Origin: Vulcanimicrobiota bacterium
GTDB taxonomy: Bacteria; Vulcanimicrobiota; Xenobia; Xenobiales; JADMJV01
Direction of reading: 5' to 3'
NCBI GenBank assembly: GCA_023447635.1
Contig: JAEXNA010000219.1
Location: forward strand, 1 to 64,000
DNA length: 64,000 bases
Shown piece after piece: positions 1 through 8,844 of this stretch. A program made the position numbers and the translations under genes. Below the pieces are notes generated by a model that saw nothing but the letters and a program-made list of their open reading frames with translations, ran no database searches and had not been told where the DNA came from. How positions within the stretch are numbered: position 1 is the stretch's first letter; each line of letters begins with the position of its first letter.

Positions 1-1178
1 ACTCGGGTCAAAAGGTAGACCCCCCCCAGAGCGGCCACCGGAAGCGCCCAGAACAGATAGATCGCGATCTCGAGATGAAGAGCGGCCAGGGCCAGGAACG
101 GGCCAGAGTAAACGTACACGGGAACGTCAGCTCCCTTCTTCCAACAGTACCCAGCCAAGACTGCCGGCAGGAACAGGAGAGCCAGCCAGGTCGCCAACTG
201 AAGCAGCGAGAGCGGCGTCCTGATCAGCGGGACGGCCCGAAGGACATCGCGCAGGATATCCGAGAGCAGAAAATTCGCCGCGAACCCGAGCTTGAGAAAG
301 CTACCGGACGTGACCACGATATCTCGCAGCCAGGCGACCAGGACTCCCTGCCAGGCATAGAACAGCGCCAGCGGTACCGCAGCACCGACGAACCCCAGAG
401 CGGTCCAGGCCAGGATGGGACCACAGAGCGCCCGACTGGGCCGCGCCAACCAGAACGCCCTCCAAGCCAGAAGCGCAGGCGGCAGCCCGAAGAAGAGAAT
501 GCCATAAAGATCGCTTCGCCCCGTGCCGTACCAGGTCAGAACCAGCGCCGAGAGCAGTAAAAACCCTCGCGCCACCCACGAAGGGTCCTCGCGGTCTTCC
601 AGTTCTCGCTGAGAAAGCGCCCAACCAAGCAAACCGCACCCCAAGAATACGGCGGCCAGCTGTCGGCAGCAGAACGCCAGGCCCCAAAGCGCTCCCAACA
701 GAAGCAGCCAGCGAGGCCTCTTCCAGGGGCGCTCGATGGACGCCACCGCCAAAGCGGCCAAAACGAAAAAATTTGAATACAAACTCGACGAGGGGCTGGG
801 CACGGCCGGCAAACCCAGGGCCGTGACCCAGAAAATTCCGAGCACGGTGACGGCCAGACCCAGAGGACGCAACAGGCGTGCTACAAACATTGTCTGCAAT
901 ACAGCAAGGATCAGGACCGGCCAGCGTAGCGAGGAGAGCTTGGCGCCTGCCACCTGGAAAGCCAGAGCGTTAACCCATAGGTCAGCCCCAGGGCGATTGA
1001 GCAAGAAATCCCGATGTGGCATCTGACCCTGAAGCACCCGCCACGCGCAGTCGGCGTAGGCGCCTTCGTCAGCAGCCAACCAGAAACTGTTTGCCCCATA
1101 GCCAGCCAGCAACCAGAGCACGACCGGCAACGCAATCAGCGGCGCCCAGCGGACATCGCGACCGCTCTCTCGATTCAC
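1..1178 (-). CDS. GT-C family glycosyltransferase, partial (3' end beyond left edge)
   Basis: Reading the minus strand from a GTG at 1178 gives an open frame of more than 390 codons that runs off the left edge. It is very hydrophobic, with many membrane segments. After the first membrane helix comes a loop with DEGAYADCAWRVLQGQ followed by PHRDF, the acidic-loop arrangement of GT-C enzymes (ArnT/PMT_2 type) that transfer sugars from polyprenyl-phosphate donors on the outer face of the inner membrane. The gene starts 6 bp after the stop of the upstream membrane protein, so the two are probably co-transcribed. No strong ribosome binding site is visible, so the exact start is uncertain. Acceptor and donor cannot be told. 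Confidence 0.8.
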   Translation of the reverse strand, partial: MNRESGRDVRWAPLIALPVVLWLLAGYGANSFWLAADEGAYADCAWRVLQGQMPHRDFLLNRPGADLWVNALAFQVAGAKLSSLRWPVLILAVLQTMFVARLLRPLGLAVTVLGIFWVTALGLPAVPSPSSSLYSNFFVLAALAVASIERPWKRPRWLLLLGALWGLAFCCRQLAAVFLGCGLLGWALSQRELEDREDPSWVARGFLLLSALVLTWYGTGRSDLYGILFFGLPPALLAWRAFWLARPSRALCGPILAWTALGFVGAAVPLALFYAWQGVLVAWLRDIVVTSGSFLKLGFAANFLLSDILRDVLRAVPLIRTPLSLLQLATWLALLFLPAVLAGYCWKKGADVPVYVYSGPFLALAALHLEIAIYLFWALPVAALGGVYLLTR

Positions 1179-1184
1179 GCGAAC

Positions 1185-2312
1185 TTAATGAGCTACGTCG
1201 GCGATCGCTTCATCAACCACACCGAGTCGCTCCCGAACCTCTTTTTTGCGGACCTTCCAGATGTAGCTGTCCACGATGTAGTGATGGAAGTTCAGAGCCT
1301 GATAGATCAGTACCGCCCAACCGCCTTCCACCACCATGTCGGGAAGATAGTTGGGCGCGATGTAGCCGGCAAAGAGCCGAATACCAAGCGCGAGAACGAT
1401 GGTAATCCCCAGACACGTTCCCAGGTAGGTCCAGAGGAACTTAGCCTGAGAAATCTTACTCAAAAACGGATGCTGAGCGTCAAGCCCGCCACGGAATCGG
1501 GTGTTGTTGTAGAGCCAGACGATAAGGATGTACTGGCAGTTGTGCCAGATATTGATAACCAGCCAACCCAGATTGATATGGATCAGCCCGCCCAGCCAGT
1601 AGTAGCCGGTCATGAAGATGAGCAGATGACTGAGGATGTAGAGAGTCGGCAGCAACGCCAGGCGCCCCTCGACGTAACGCATGGGAAGCCGGACGACCCA
1701 AAGGACGGTGGCGGTCAGCGCGACATAACCGACGCCGGCGAGAAGCCAGGCGGGGACGGGGATCGACCAGAAGTTCGAAAAGAGGAACTTCATATTGGGG
1801 TTCAGATTGTGCAGTCGCGAGATGTAAAGGATGCCCCACAGCGGCACGGCGTAGAGCATGAAGTTGGTGAGCCGAGTGTCAAATAAGGTCTGAGGCGGCT
1901 CTTTACGGGCGTAGATGCGCGTTATGCCATAGCTCTGGCGCGTGTAGTGGAACCACTGCCAATAGAGATACACCGTGGTGATGATCTCGGTTCCACCGGC
2001 CCACCACATGGCGGCTACGATGCCCAGGACGACCATGAGCGGCAGCCAGGTCAGGAAAAACCGATTCTCCTTCGCGCTCTCCTTGTCAAAGCAGAGACGA
2101 GTGTACATGGCTACGATGTGGTGACTGCCCAGCAGATAGATGTCCGCATACAGCAGCACCATGAAAACGTAGGGATTGATGGGGTTCGCCTTCGCAATGA
2201 ACCCGAAGAGGAACGCCAGAACCACGCATCCTAGAACAAGAATGGAGTCGAAGCGAACCCCCCTGATGGGAGCCATCGGAAGAGCCGGTCCAGCCTGTGA
2301 CATAGCTGTCAT
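1185..2312 (-). CDS. Histidine-rich polytopic membrane protein of unknown function
   Basis: 375 residues with about eight to ten hydrophobic segments. Histidines and aromatic residues lie at the ends of these segments in GSHHIVAMYTR, WQWFHYTRQSYG, NIWHNCQY and NFHHYIVDSYIW. Such clustered membrane-face histidines are typical of enzymes that hold a di-metal or haem centre, but the spacing does not match the fatty acid desaturase boxes, so no reaction is assigned. The ATG at 2312 is used; a second ATG lies three codons in. It is followed closely by the GT-C gene. A squalene/phytoene synthase family gene lies 1.3 kb away on the other strand, so a role in lipid or isoprenoid modification is possible but is inference. 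Confidence 0.75.
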   Translation of the reverse strand: MTAMSQAGPALPMAPIRGVRFDSILVLGCVVLAFLFGFIAKANPINPYVFMVLLYADIYLLGSHHIVAMYTRLCFDKESAKENRFFLTWLPLMVVLGIVAAMWWAGGTEIITTVYLYWQWFHYTRQSYGITRIYARKEPPQTLFDTRLTNFMLYAVPLWGILYISRLHNLNPNMKFLFSNFWSIPVPAWLLAGVGYVALTATVLWVVRLPMRYVEGRLALLPTLYILSHLLIFMTGYYWLGGLIHINLGWLVINIWHNCQYILIVWLYNNTRFRGGLDAQHPFLSKISQAKFLWTYLGTCLGITIVLALGIRLFAGYIAPNYLPDMVVEGGWAVLIYQALNFHHYIVDSYIWKVRKKEVRERLGVVDEAIADVAH

Positions 2313-2399
2313 CTTCTTCCCCGCCCTCGCCGAGTCCTGGCAAAAGCCCGTGGTTATCAGGTTCTGCCGCTATCGCGAAGAAAAACGAAGGGGGCCGCC

Positions 2400-2732
2400 C
2401 TAAACGGCGGCGGAGGTCAGGCTTTTCTTGAGGCGCTCGACTTCGTCTCGAAGCTTCTCGTAGCAGGGCTGCAGAGCTTTGGCCTCGCGCTTTTCGGCAG
2501 CGACCTCGAGGTCTTTGGCCGCGTCTGCACTCGGCGTGGCATGCAGGTAGACGAGGCCGCCCTTGACCCAATGGGCCTTCTCTTTCACGTCATCAAAATG
2601 ATGGTTGTGAACACACTGGGCCACCTTCTCGAGCATGGCGTCGATCTCGATCAAAAACGTACTCACCGCCTCTTGAAAAATCGACTCGTCACCGAAGCAT
2701 CTCAAGGCCTGTTCGCGATTATAAGTTTCCAT
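2400..2732 (-). CDS. Histidine phosphotransfer (Hpt) domain protein
   Basis: 110 residues when started at the ATG at 2732, which has AAGGA eight bases upstream; the frame stays open further upstream, but that part is not protein-like. The protein is a single four-helix Hpt domain. The phospho-acceptor histidine is in EKAHWVKGGLVYLHA, matching the family pattern AHxLKG, and a charged coiled C-terminal helix follows. Hpt proteins relay phosphate from hybrid histidine kinases to response regulators. It is transcribed divergently from a NarL-type response regulator 198 bp away. No kinase is present in the window, so the partner must be encoded elsewhere. Confidence 0.85.
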   Translation of the reverse strand: METYNREQALRCFGDESIFQEAVSTFLIEIDAMLEKVAQCVHNHHFDDVKEKAHWVKGGLVYLHATPSADAAKDLEVAAEKREAKALQPCYEKLRDEVERLKKSLTSAAV

Positions 2733-2930
2733 TAACATCTTCCTTCTTGTTACCGAGAATAGGAGATCGGGGGGGGAGCCTTGCTCGCCTCGCTCGCATC
2801 CGCTATCGGCATCCAATAGGATACACACCGGATACCCTCGCCTGGCCAGCCGGGCCCAAGGTCAGATTTAGAGCTCGGATAGTGTACCCTGGAAGGTATC
2901 CCCAATAGCCCGAGGAAACATTCTCGGCTT

Positions 2931-3596
2931 ATGGCTATCAAGGTCCTGGTGGTCGACGACCACCCCGTAATTCTGCAAGGTCTCCAGGGCATGCTCAGCA
3001 GCCTACCAGACATCGAAGTGGTGGGCGAAGCCCACAGCGGGCAAGAAGCGATCGAGCGCGCCCTGCAGGTCAAGCCCGATGTCCTCTTGATGGATGTTCG
3101 CCTGCCCGAACTCAACGGACTCGAAGCCATGCGCCGCCTGCGGGAAAAGATGCCCGAAGCCAAGGTCGTCTTCATTACCGTCTCCGACAGCGACCTTTAT
3201 CTGGTCGAAGCGCTTCGCTGGGGGGCTAACGGCTACCTGACCAAAGGCTCGTCTCGCGACCTGATCGGCGACGCCATCCGCGGTGCGATGCGGGGCGGCT
3301 GCACCCTCTCGGAAAGCCTGGTCCAAAAGGCCTTTGGCGCCATCGCGCGAGCCGCCGTCAACCTGGGCAAGCCTGACGTCGAGGGCGAACTGCCCCCGAT
3401 CGTCGAACTAACGCCCCGCGAATTGGATGTGCTTCGATTGGTTGCCAAGGGGATGACCAACCGCTCCATCTGCAAAGAGCTGAACCTGGCCGAGGTCACC
3501 ATCAAAAAGCACGTCCAGTCCATTATGAGCAAAATGGGCGTGAGAGACCGGACGCAAGCGGCCCTTCGAGGGGTCCGTCTGGGCCTGATCGACTAG
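2931..3596 (+). CDS. NarL/FixJ-type response regulator
   Basis: 221 residues. The N-terminal receiver domain (about 1-120) carries the acidic pocket VVDDHP, the phospho-acceptor Asp in LLMDVRLPE and the conserved Lys in YLTKGSS. The C-terminal LuxR-type helix-turn-helix (about 155-215) contains LTPRELDVLRLVAKGMTNR and EVTIKKHVQSIMSKMGV. It should bind DNA as a dimer after phosphorylation. It is divergent from the Hpt gene, so both may share a phosphorelay. The following squalene/phytoene synthase gene is 55 bp downstream on the same strand and could be co-transcribed. Confidence 0.95.
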   Translation: MAIKVLVVDDHPVILQGLQGMLSSLPDIEVVGEAHSGQEAIERALQVKPDVLLMDVRLPELNGLEAMRRLREKMPEAKVVFITVSDSDLYLVEALRWGANGYLTKGSSRDLIGDAIRGAMRGGCTLSESLVQKAFGAIARAAVNLGKPDVEGELPPIVELTPRELDVLRLVAKGMTNRSICKELNLAEVTIKKHVQSIMSKMGVRDRTQAALRGVRLGLID

Positions 3597-3651
3597 AGTA
3601 TCGCCCCAGCGACAAGCGGGAAACGAGCCCCGGCGCGAGAATAGGGCCGCC

Positions 3652-4506
3652 GTGTCCTTGCAAGAGTCCTACGCGGCCTGCCGCGCCATCACCAAAGAGC
3701 GAGCCAAAAACTTCTACTACGGCATCAAACTGCTGCCAGAAGAGCGTCGCGACGCTCTTTGCGCGGCCTACGCCTTCTTTCGTATCTCGGACGACCTCTC
3801 CGATGACGAGAACATCACCGACAAAGACCAGCGCTTGGAGCGCTGGAAGGCGCTGATCCAGGAGAGTCCCGAAAACGCCGCTCAGCACCCAATTCTGCCG
3901 GCGTTCTATCACGCGCTGGAGAAATACAGTATCCCTCATCAGTACTTTGAGGAATGTTTGGAGGGTACGACCTCGGACCTTACCGTTCAGCGCTACCCCG
4001 TCTTTGCCGACACCTACCGCTACTGCTATCAGGTTGCCAGCACGGTAGGGCTCGTCTGCCTCCACGTCTTTGGCTTCGACCACAGCCCCGAGGCGCTGGC
4101 TATGGCGGAATCTCGAGGCATCGCCTTCCAGTTGACCAACATCCTGCGAGACGTCGCCGAAGACGCCGAGCGCGGACGTATCTATCTGCCGCTCGAGGAC
4201 CTGCAACGCTTCGAGGTCAGCGAGGAAGAGTTTCTCAAAGGCGAACCCACGCCGGGCCTGCAAGCCCTTCTGACCTTCGAGATAGAGCGAGCCAAAGGCT
4301 ACTACGAGGCCTCGGCCTCCTTGGGAGAACGGGTCGAAAAGGAAAGCCGCGCCTCGCTGGAGGGCATGACGTCGATCTACCGCGCACTACTGGGCAAGGT
4401 CGAGAGCATGGGAACCAGGGTCTTCAAAGAGCGGGCCCAGCTGTCCAAGCTGGAGAAGGTCAGCCTGGCCACCAAAACCGCCTTTTCCGGACTAACCGGA
4501 CGCTAA
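3652..4506 (+). CDS. Squalene/phytoene synthase family enzyme (HpnD- or CrtB-like)
   Basis: 284 residues, normal for trans-isoprenyl diphosphate head-to-head synthases. Both aspartate-rich motifs are present: FFRISDDLSDDE near residue 45 and QLTNILRDVAEDAERGRIYL near residue 160. The sequence YCYQVASTVGLV also fits the family. The enzyme condenses two prenyl diphosphates, giving either (pre)squalene for hopanoids or phytoene for carotenoids. The sequence does not decide between them, and no squalene-hopene cyclase, desaturase or other partner is in the window. The start is a GTG at 3652. The gene is convergent with the CYTH gene, only 9 bp apart. Confidence 0.88.
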   Translation: MSLQESYAACRAITKERAKNFYYGIKLLPEERRDALCAAYAFFRISDDLSDDENITDKDQRLERWKALIQESPENAAQHPILPAFYHALEKYSIPHQYFEECLEGTTSDLTVQRYPVFADTYRYCYQVASTVGLVCLHVFGFDHSPEALAMAESRGIAFQLTNILRDVAEDAERGRIYLPLEDLQRFEVSEEEFLKGEPTPGLQALLTFEIERAKGYYEASASLGERVEKESRASLEGMTSIYRALLGKVESMGTRVFKERAQLSKLEKVSLATKTAFSGLTGR

Positions 4507-4515
4507 ACTCGAGGG

Positions 4516-5127
4516 CTATCGCAGCCCTAGCGATTCCAAGAACCGCCGATATTTGGTCCGGTCACTGGCTCGCGGAACGATATCTTGCTCGAAGAGCCAC
4601 TCTTCGACCAGCATGCGGAACCCCTGAAGCTCTTCTGGAGTAGGGCGGGCCTCCGGCGGATACTCGATCTCGAGCTCGTGACAGATCACGCCGTTAGGAA
4701 GCTCCGTGCGGTCGACCTCCCAGCCCTCGACCGGGCCGACCGGCGCTGCCATCAAGCGTCGCTGATTTCTAGCTTCACCCTGAAGTAGAACCGGCCCGCT
4801 CGAAATCTCTTCTCGGAAGACCCGAAGCGGCTCGGTCCCCTCCCACTGCAGAGGGTCAGCCGAACCGACCCGTTCCGTATACTCTACCGAGGTGAAGGCG
4901 CCGGGTGAGAGCTGACGCCCGATTTTCAGGGTCAACTCTCCGCCCAGCTCCCTGCCGAAGCGGCGCAACCTCAGGACCCAGTCCCGACGACCCGTCTCCG
5001 TGGCCGCCTGGAAGTAGATATTAGAAAAATCCGAAGCTTCGCTCAGCGGCCGAAGCAGGCCAAGCAAACGATGATAGGACTCTTCTTCCAGCTCGTACTT
5101 GAGCTCATTCTCCTGCTGCTGCGCCAC
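4516..5127 (-). CDS. CYTH-domain protein (triphosphate tunnel fold)
   Basis: About 203 residues from the GTG at 5127. The start is placed here because the signature ENELK (ExExK) must sit at the N-terminus of the tunnel fold and the frame further upstream is not protein-like. Alternating charged beta strands follow (LTLKIGRQ, WEVDRTELPNG, HELEIEYP) and the C-terminal helix ends SDRTKYRRFLESL. CYTH proteins bind triphosphate-containing substrates with divalent metal (adenylate cyclase class IV, thiamine triphosphatase, inorganic triphosphatase); the substrate here is unknown. It lies directly behind the esterase gene, with 5 bp between that gene's stop and this start, so the pair is probably one transcript. 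Confidence 0.8.
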   Translation of the reverse strand: MAQQQENELKYELEEESYHRLLGLLRPLSEASDFSNIYFQAATETGRRDWVLRLRRFGRELGGELTLKIGRQLSPGAFTSVEYTERVGSADPLQWEGTEPLRVFREEISSGPVLLQGEARNQRRLMAAPVGPVEGWEVDRTELPNGVICHELEIEYPPEARPTPEELQGFRMLVEEWLFEQDIVPRASDRTKYRRFLESLGLR

Positions 5128-5132
5128 CGTCG

Positions 5133-5873
5133 CTAACCCGGCTGCCCGAAGTCGCGTCCCAGGTAGAGGTTCATCTGCTTGAACCACCAGGGCCAGTCGT
5201 GCGCGACGTCGTGGCCCCACAGGTCGAGTTCGTGCGGGACGCCCAGGCCGTTGAGGAAGTCGTCGAACCAGGTGGTCCAATGCACGCGTTCCCAGGGCCC
5301 CTGGCCCACGATAAGGACCATTCGACCCGAGCAGATCGCGTCCCACTGATCGGTACCCCGGAGATTCGGGAGATAGTGACGAGGGCTGTTGTTGTAGCAG
5401 TTGGCGTCGAACTCGTCGCCAAAGCTCTCGGTGATGTCGTAAATCCCAGAAAGCCCGTAGCAGCTCCGGAAGACATCAGGATGCTTCAGGAAGGTGTTCG
5501 CCGCATGGTAGGCGCCGAACGAAGCGCCCATCGTGGCGATCGGTAGGCGGCTCTGGCAGTCTTCGAAGATCAGCTGAGAGACTTCGTGGTACACGTAGTC
5601 ATCGTAGGCCTGGTGGCGCCGCGCAGCCTCGGGGATGGAAACCGACTTATTGCTCCAGCTCTCGCCGTTGATGCTGTCGATGGTGATCAGCTTGATGATG
5701 CCGCCCTCGATGAACGGGGCCAGCGCTTCGACCATCCCCTGCCGCTCGAACTCTTCAAAGTCGGCGGCGGCAGTGGGGAACGCCAACAGCGGCATGCCGA
5801 AATGGCCGTAGATAGCGGTGGGCATAGAACGTCCCAGGAAGTGACTGTGGTGGTGAAACTTGCGAATTTTCAT
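5133..5873 (-). CDS. Alpha/beta-hydrolase, putative esterase family
   Basis: 246 residues. The nucleophile elbow is GASFGAYHA (about residue 117), and the catalytic His is likely in GHDVAHDWPWWFKQM near the C-terminus. The overall pattern, including an N-terminal KFHHHSHFLGRSM and SGIYDITESF, resembles the cytoplasmic 'putative esterase' group (COG4947-like). No signal peptide is visible. It is upstream of and nearly abutting the CYTH gene, and divergent from the TraB-family gene. The substrate is unknown. Confidence 0.85.
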   Translation of the reverse strand: MKIRKFHHHSHFLGRSMPTAIYGHFGMPLLAFPTAAADFEEFERQGMVEALAPFIEGGIIKLITIDSINGESWSNKSVSIPEAARRHQAYDDYVYHEVSQLIFEDCQSRLPIATMGASFGAYHAANTFLKHPDVFRSCYGLSGIYDITESFGDEFDANCYNNSPRHYLPNLRGTDQWDAICSGRMVLIVGQGPWERVHWTTWFDDFLNGLGVPHELDLWGHDVAHDWPWWFKQMNLYLGRDFGQPG

Positions 5874-5997
5874 GCCCGCCTTCCTTTACCAAATCCGCGC
5901 GCGCCCCTGGTCGACGACTTCTTTTGACGAGGAATTTCGGGCGAGAAACCGCCCGCCTTTACACCGGTACTACAGATCAGATAAGATCGCGCCACTC

Positions 5998-7209
5998 ATG
6001 ACCGACGCCGAGGGCAGCACCCTCCTCTCAAAAGACGAGCTCCCCGACAACGTCCATCTCTTCGAGAAGGACGGTCGTCAGATCTACGTGATCGGGACGG
6101 CTCACGTTTCGGCCAAGAGCGCCGAACTGGTAGAGACGGTTCTGCGCGACCTGCGCCCCGACAGCGTAGCGGTCGAGCTGTGCGAGGGCCGCTATCGCGC
6201 GCTGCGCAACCCCGAAGAGTGGAAAAAGCTCGATATCGTCCAGGTCATCAAACAGGGGAAGACATTTCTACTCCTGGCTCAGCTGATGCTGGGCGGGTTC
6301 CAAAAGAAAGTCGGCAAGAAGCTGGGGGTCAAACCCGGCGCGGAGATGCTGCGCGCTGTCGAGGTCGCCGACGAACTGGGGGCCACCACCGTTCTCGCCG
6401 ATCGCGAAGTCACCATCACCCTGCGTCGCACCTGGTCGTCGCTGGGCTTCTGGGGCGGCCTGAAAGTTCTCTGGTCTCTGCTCCTGGAAGGCCTCTCGGA
6501 AGGCGAAGAGCTGGGCGAGGAAGAGATCGAGCGACTCAAGACCGCCGATGTCCTGGAAGAGGCGATGCAAGACTTCGCTCGCGCACTGCCTCAGGTTCGC
6601 AACAGCCTTATCGACGAACGCGACCGCTACCTGGCCAGCAAAATTGCTCAGGCGCCCGGGCAAAAGGTCGTCGCCGTGGTCGGCGCCGGGCACGTCCCGG
6701 GGATTTCCCGTTACCTTTACGACGAGATCGACATCTCGCCCCTGGAACAGATCCCGCCTCCCTCCCCCTGGGGCAAAGTCGCCGCCTGGATCATCCCGCT
6801 GGCCGTCCTGGCCCTGGTGGTCTATGGCTTCTGGAGCGCCGGACCCAGCCTGGGCGCCAAGATGGTGCTGAACTTCATCCTCACTACCGCCATCTCTGGC
6901 GGCATCGGCGCCCTGGTAGCCTGGGCTCATCCGCTCACCATTCTGTCGGCGATGGTGGCCTCTCCGATCGGCGCTGCCCATCCGCTGATCGCCAGCGGCT
7001 GGATGGCCGGCCTGGTCGAAGCCAGCTTGCGAAAGCCTAACGTCGCCGACTTCGAAGAGCTGCAAGATGAGCCGCTGAGCGCCAAACTCTTCTGGACCAA
7101 TAGGGTCACCCGGGTCCTGCTGGTCGTGATCGCCGTCAACCTTGCCGTCAGTATCGGCATGTTCGCCAGCACCTATATGATCGCCAGCTGGCTGGCTACA
7201 GGCTCCTAG
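5998..7209 (+). CDS. TraB/GumN family membrane protein
   Basis: 403 residues from the ATG at 5998; the frame is open further upstream but that part is not protein-like. The N-terminal domain shows the TraB signatures YVIGTAHVS, SVAVELCEGRYRAL, VLADREVTITLRRTW and VVAVVGAGHVPGI. The C-terminal third has four or five hydrophobic segments. This matches the bacterial and archaeal TraB (pheromone shutdown-like) proteins, whose conserved GxxH and GxxH/N motifs suggest a metal-dependent hydrolase; the exact role is unsettled. The J-domain gene starts 6 bp after its stop, so they are likely co-transcribed. Confidence 0.88.
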   Translation: MTDAEGSTLLSKDELPDNVHLFEKDGRQIYVIGTAHVSAKSAELVETVLRDLRPDSVAVELCEGRYRALRNPEEWKKLDIVQVIKQGKTFLLLAQLMLGGFQKKVGKKLGVKPGAEMLRAVEVADELGATTVLADREVTITLRRTWSSLGFWGGLKVLWSLLLEGLSEGEELGEEEIERLKTADVLEEAMQDFARALPQVRNSLIDERDRYLASKIAQAPGQKVVAVVGAGHVPGISRYLYDEIDISPLEQIPPPSPWGKVAAWIIPLAVLALVVYGFWSAGPSLGAKMVLNFILTTAISGGIGALVAWAHPLTILSAMVASPIGAAHPLIASGWMAGLVEASLRKPNVADFEELQDEPLSAKLFWTNRVTRVLLVVIAVNLAVSIGMFASTYMIASWLATGS

Positions 7210-7215
7210 AAAACC

Positions 7216-7926
7216 GTGTCGGACGACTTCGATCCCTACCGCGAGTTAGGGCTTTCTCCAGAAGCGGCCGATGAACCCGAACTGGTACGAGCCGCCTTCA
7301 AGGCGCTGGCCAAGAAATATCACCCTGACAGCTACAGCGAGGCCACGAGCAAGGCTGCCGCAGAGCAAAAGATGGCCCGCCTGAACGAAGCTCAGCGCCA
7401 GATCTTGTCCGGAGAGTATCGGCCGCCTTCCCCTCGCCCTGCCGCTGTGACGAGCACGGCTGTGGCCGCCGTGACGCCGACACAGCCTCCCCCCTCTCGG
7501 CCGGTGGTAGGCGCCTCGGCGAAGAAAGTCAAGCGCCCGGAGCCATCAACCGTGCCTATGGTGCCCATGGTGGTGGCCGTCCTGCTCCTGCTGGCAAGCT
7601 TTATCGTGCCGAACTGGCTGAAAGAGGACCACCTGGCCGAAGCCCAGCGCCTCGAGCAGGCGGGGAAGCTGTCCCAGGCCTTGGAGCAAGCCAACCTGGC
7701 CGTGGCCGACGACCCGAGAGCTCCCGCCCCCTACCTTCTGCGGGCTCGCCTCTGGCTCAAGTCGGGAGAGACCGAGAGGGCACGAACCGATCTCGCTAAC
7801 ACGCGCGGGCTTCTTTCGACGACTCAGTGGGAGAGAGCGGGTCAGGAACTCTTCCCCTCCCCGTCCCCCAACGGAAAGCCCTCCCCGTCCCCCTCCCCCA
7901 CCGGAAAGCCTTCCCCATCCCCCTGA
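7216..7926 (+). CDS. Membrane-anchored J-domain protein with TPR-like C-terminal part
   Basis: 236 residues, GTG start. The N-terminal J domain (about 5-60) contains the essential HPD in KKYHPDSYSEA, so it should stimulate an Hsp70 ATPase. A Pro/Thr-rich linker is followed by one membrane helix (VPMVVAVLLLLASFIVP, about 115-135) and a helical-hairpin region rich in Ala and Leu (about 140-200) that looks like TPR repeats. The protein ends in a short repeat of PSPSP(N/T)GKPSPSP. A J domain tethered to the membrane suggests local recruitment of DnaK. It is downstream of and almost touching the TraB-family gene. Confidence 0.88.
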   Translation: MSDDFDPYRELGLSPEAADEPELVRAAFKALAKKYHPDSYSEATSKAAAEQKMARLNEAQRQILSGEYRPPSPRPAAVTSTAVAAVTPTQPPPSRPVVGASAKKVKRPEPSTVPMVPMVVAVLLLLASFIVPNWLKEDHLAEAQRLEQAGKLSQALEQANLAVADDPRAPAPYLLRARLWLKSGETERARTDLANTRGLLSTTQWERAGQELFPSPSPNGKPSPSPSPTGKPSPSP

Positions 7927-7978
7927 GACACGGACCCGGCAAAGGTTGGGGCCACCCCACGCACGAACGGAGCGGCCT

Positions 7979-8797
7979 ATGTTTCACGAAACCAATGTGG
8001 TGACCAAAGAGATTTCGATCCCGGTTCCCCCCACCAAAGTTTACCTGGCGTGGACCGAACCCGATCATCTCACGAAATGGTTCACCGACGACGTGAAGGG
8101 TTGGCCCGGGGTAGGAAGCGACCTCGCCTTTACCTGGAAGAACTTCGGGTTCTCCGTCAACTACAAAATTGCCGAACTTCGACCTGACGAAAAGGTCGTC
8201 TACAAGACTCGGCTTCCCGGGGTGGGGACTCAGGTACTTACCGTGAACCTGGCTCGTCGGGCCCCCCGCACGATTGTGACCGTCAGCGAGGCCGGTCCCG
8301 AAAACCACAAATCCGACCCCTACATTAGCGGGGTCGACTCCGGCTGGGCGATGACGCTGGGGCTCCTCAAACTCTATGTCGAAGAGTACTACGGCAAGAC
8401 CCGAGAGCGCTTCTTCGCGATGCTGCCAGCCCAGTTCGAGTACGAGACGCTCCGTCGACTGTATTCGACCAAAGAAGGCCTCCAGGAGTGGCTGATCAAC
8501 GACGGCGAACCCGCCACCGAACCCGACCAGACGTTCCGCTATATCCTCGACAACGGTGAGACCATGACCGGACGAATCATGGCCATCACCCACCACGAAG
8601 TCCTCTGGTCCTGGAAGGAGATCGACGGCTACCTCGAGCTCAAGTCTTTCCCCACCAGTGGCGACAACAAAGGCCTTGTCTTGCGGGGAGCGACCTATCA
8701 GCCTTCGAAGCACAACGCCGCAGAGATCGAGGCAAAAATCAAAGATGTTCTTGTCAAACTGTTCGCTGCCGTCGCCGCGGGTACAACCTCTAGCTAG
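7979..8797 (+). CDS. Double SRPBCC (START/AHSA1-like) domain protein
   Basis: 272 residues from the ATG at 7979, which has GGAG nine bases upstream. The first half (about 1-145) starts with the typical AHSA1 pattern ISIPVPPTKVYLAWTEPDHLTKWF. The second half (about 146-270) repeats the fold more distantly (FEYETLRRLYSTKEGLQEWL, then EVLWSWKEIDGYLELK). SRPBCC proteins bind hydrophobic ligands in a deep pocket, and the AHSA1 subgroup includes Hsp90 co-chaperone-like proteins. With the preceding J-domain gene this hints at a chaperone-related function, which is inference. No signal peptide is visible. Confidence 0.82.
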   Translation: MFHETNVVTKEISIPVPPTKVYLAWTEPDHLTKWFTDDVKGWPGVGSDLAFTWKNFGFSVNYKIAELRPDEKVVYKTRLPGVGTQVLTVNLARRAPRTIVTVSEAGPENHKSDPYISGVDSGWAMTLGLLKLYVEEYYGKTRERFFAMLPAQFEYETLRRLYSTKEGLQEWLINDGEPATEPDQTFRYILDNGETMTGRIMAITHHEVLWSWKEIDGYLELKSFPTSGDNKGLVLRGATYQPSKHNAAEIEAKIKDVLVKLFAAVAAGTTSS

Positions 8798-8811
8798 CAA
8801 ACCAGGCCTGT

Positions 8812-8844
8812 AAAAAAAAAGGGGGAAATTCCGAAACTTTTTTT
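8812..8844 (+). terminator. Possible terminator after the SRPBCC gene
   Basis: A run of A, then a short hairpin-forming GGGGGAAATTCC, then CTTTTTTT. The A-run and T-run can pair, so this could end transcription of the SRPBCC gene. The GC part of the stem is short and the call is weak. Confidence 0.35.

Noticed and set aside
1014..1886. 290-codon plus-strand frame
   Set aside because: Opposite the histidine-rich membrane protein, with no protein-like hydrophobic pattern.
1185..2312. Fatty acid desaturase
   Set aside because: The three His boxes with HxxxH/HxxHH spacing are not present.
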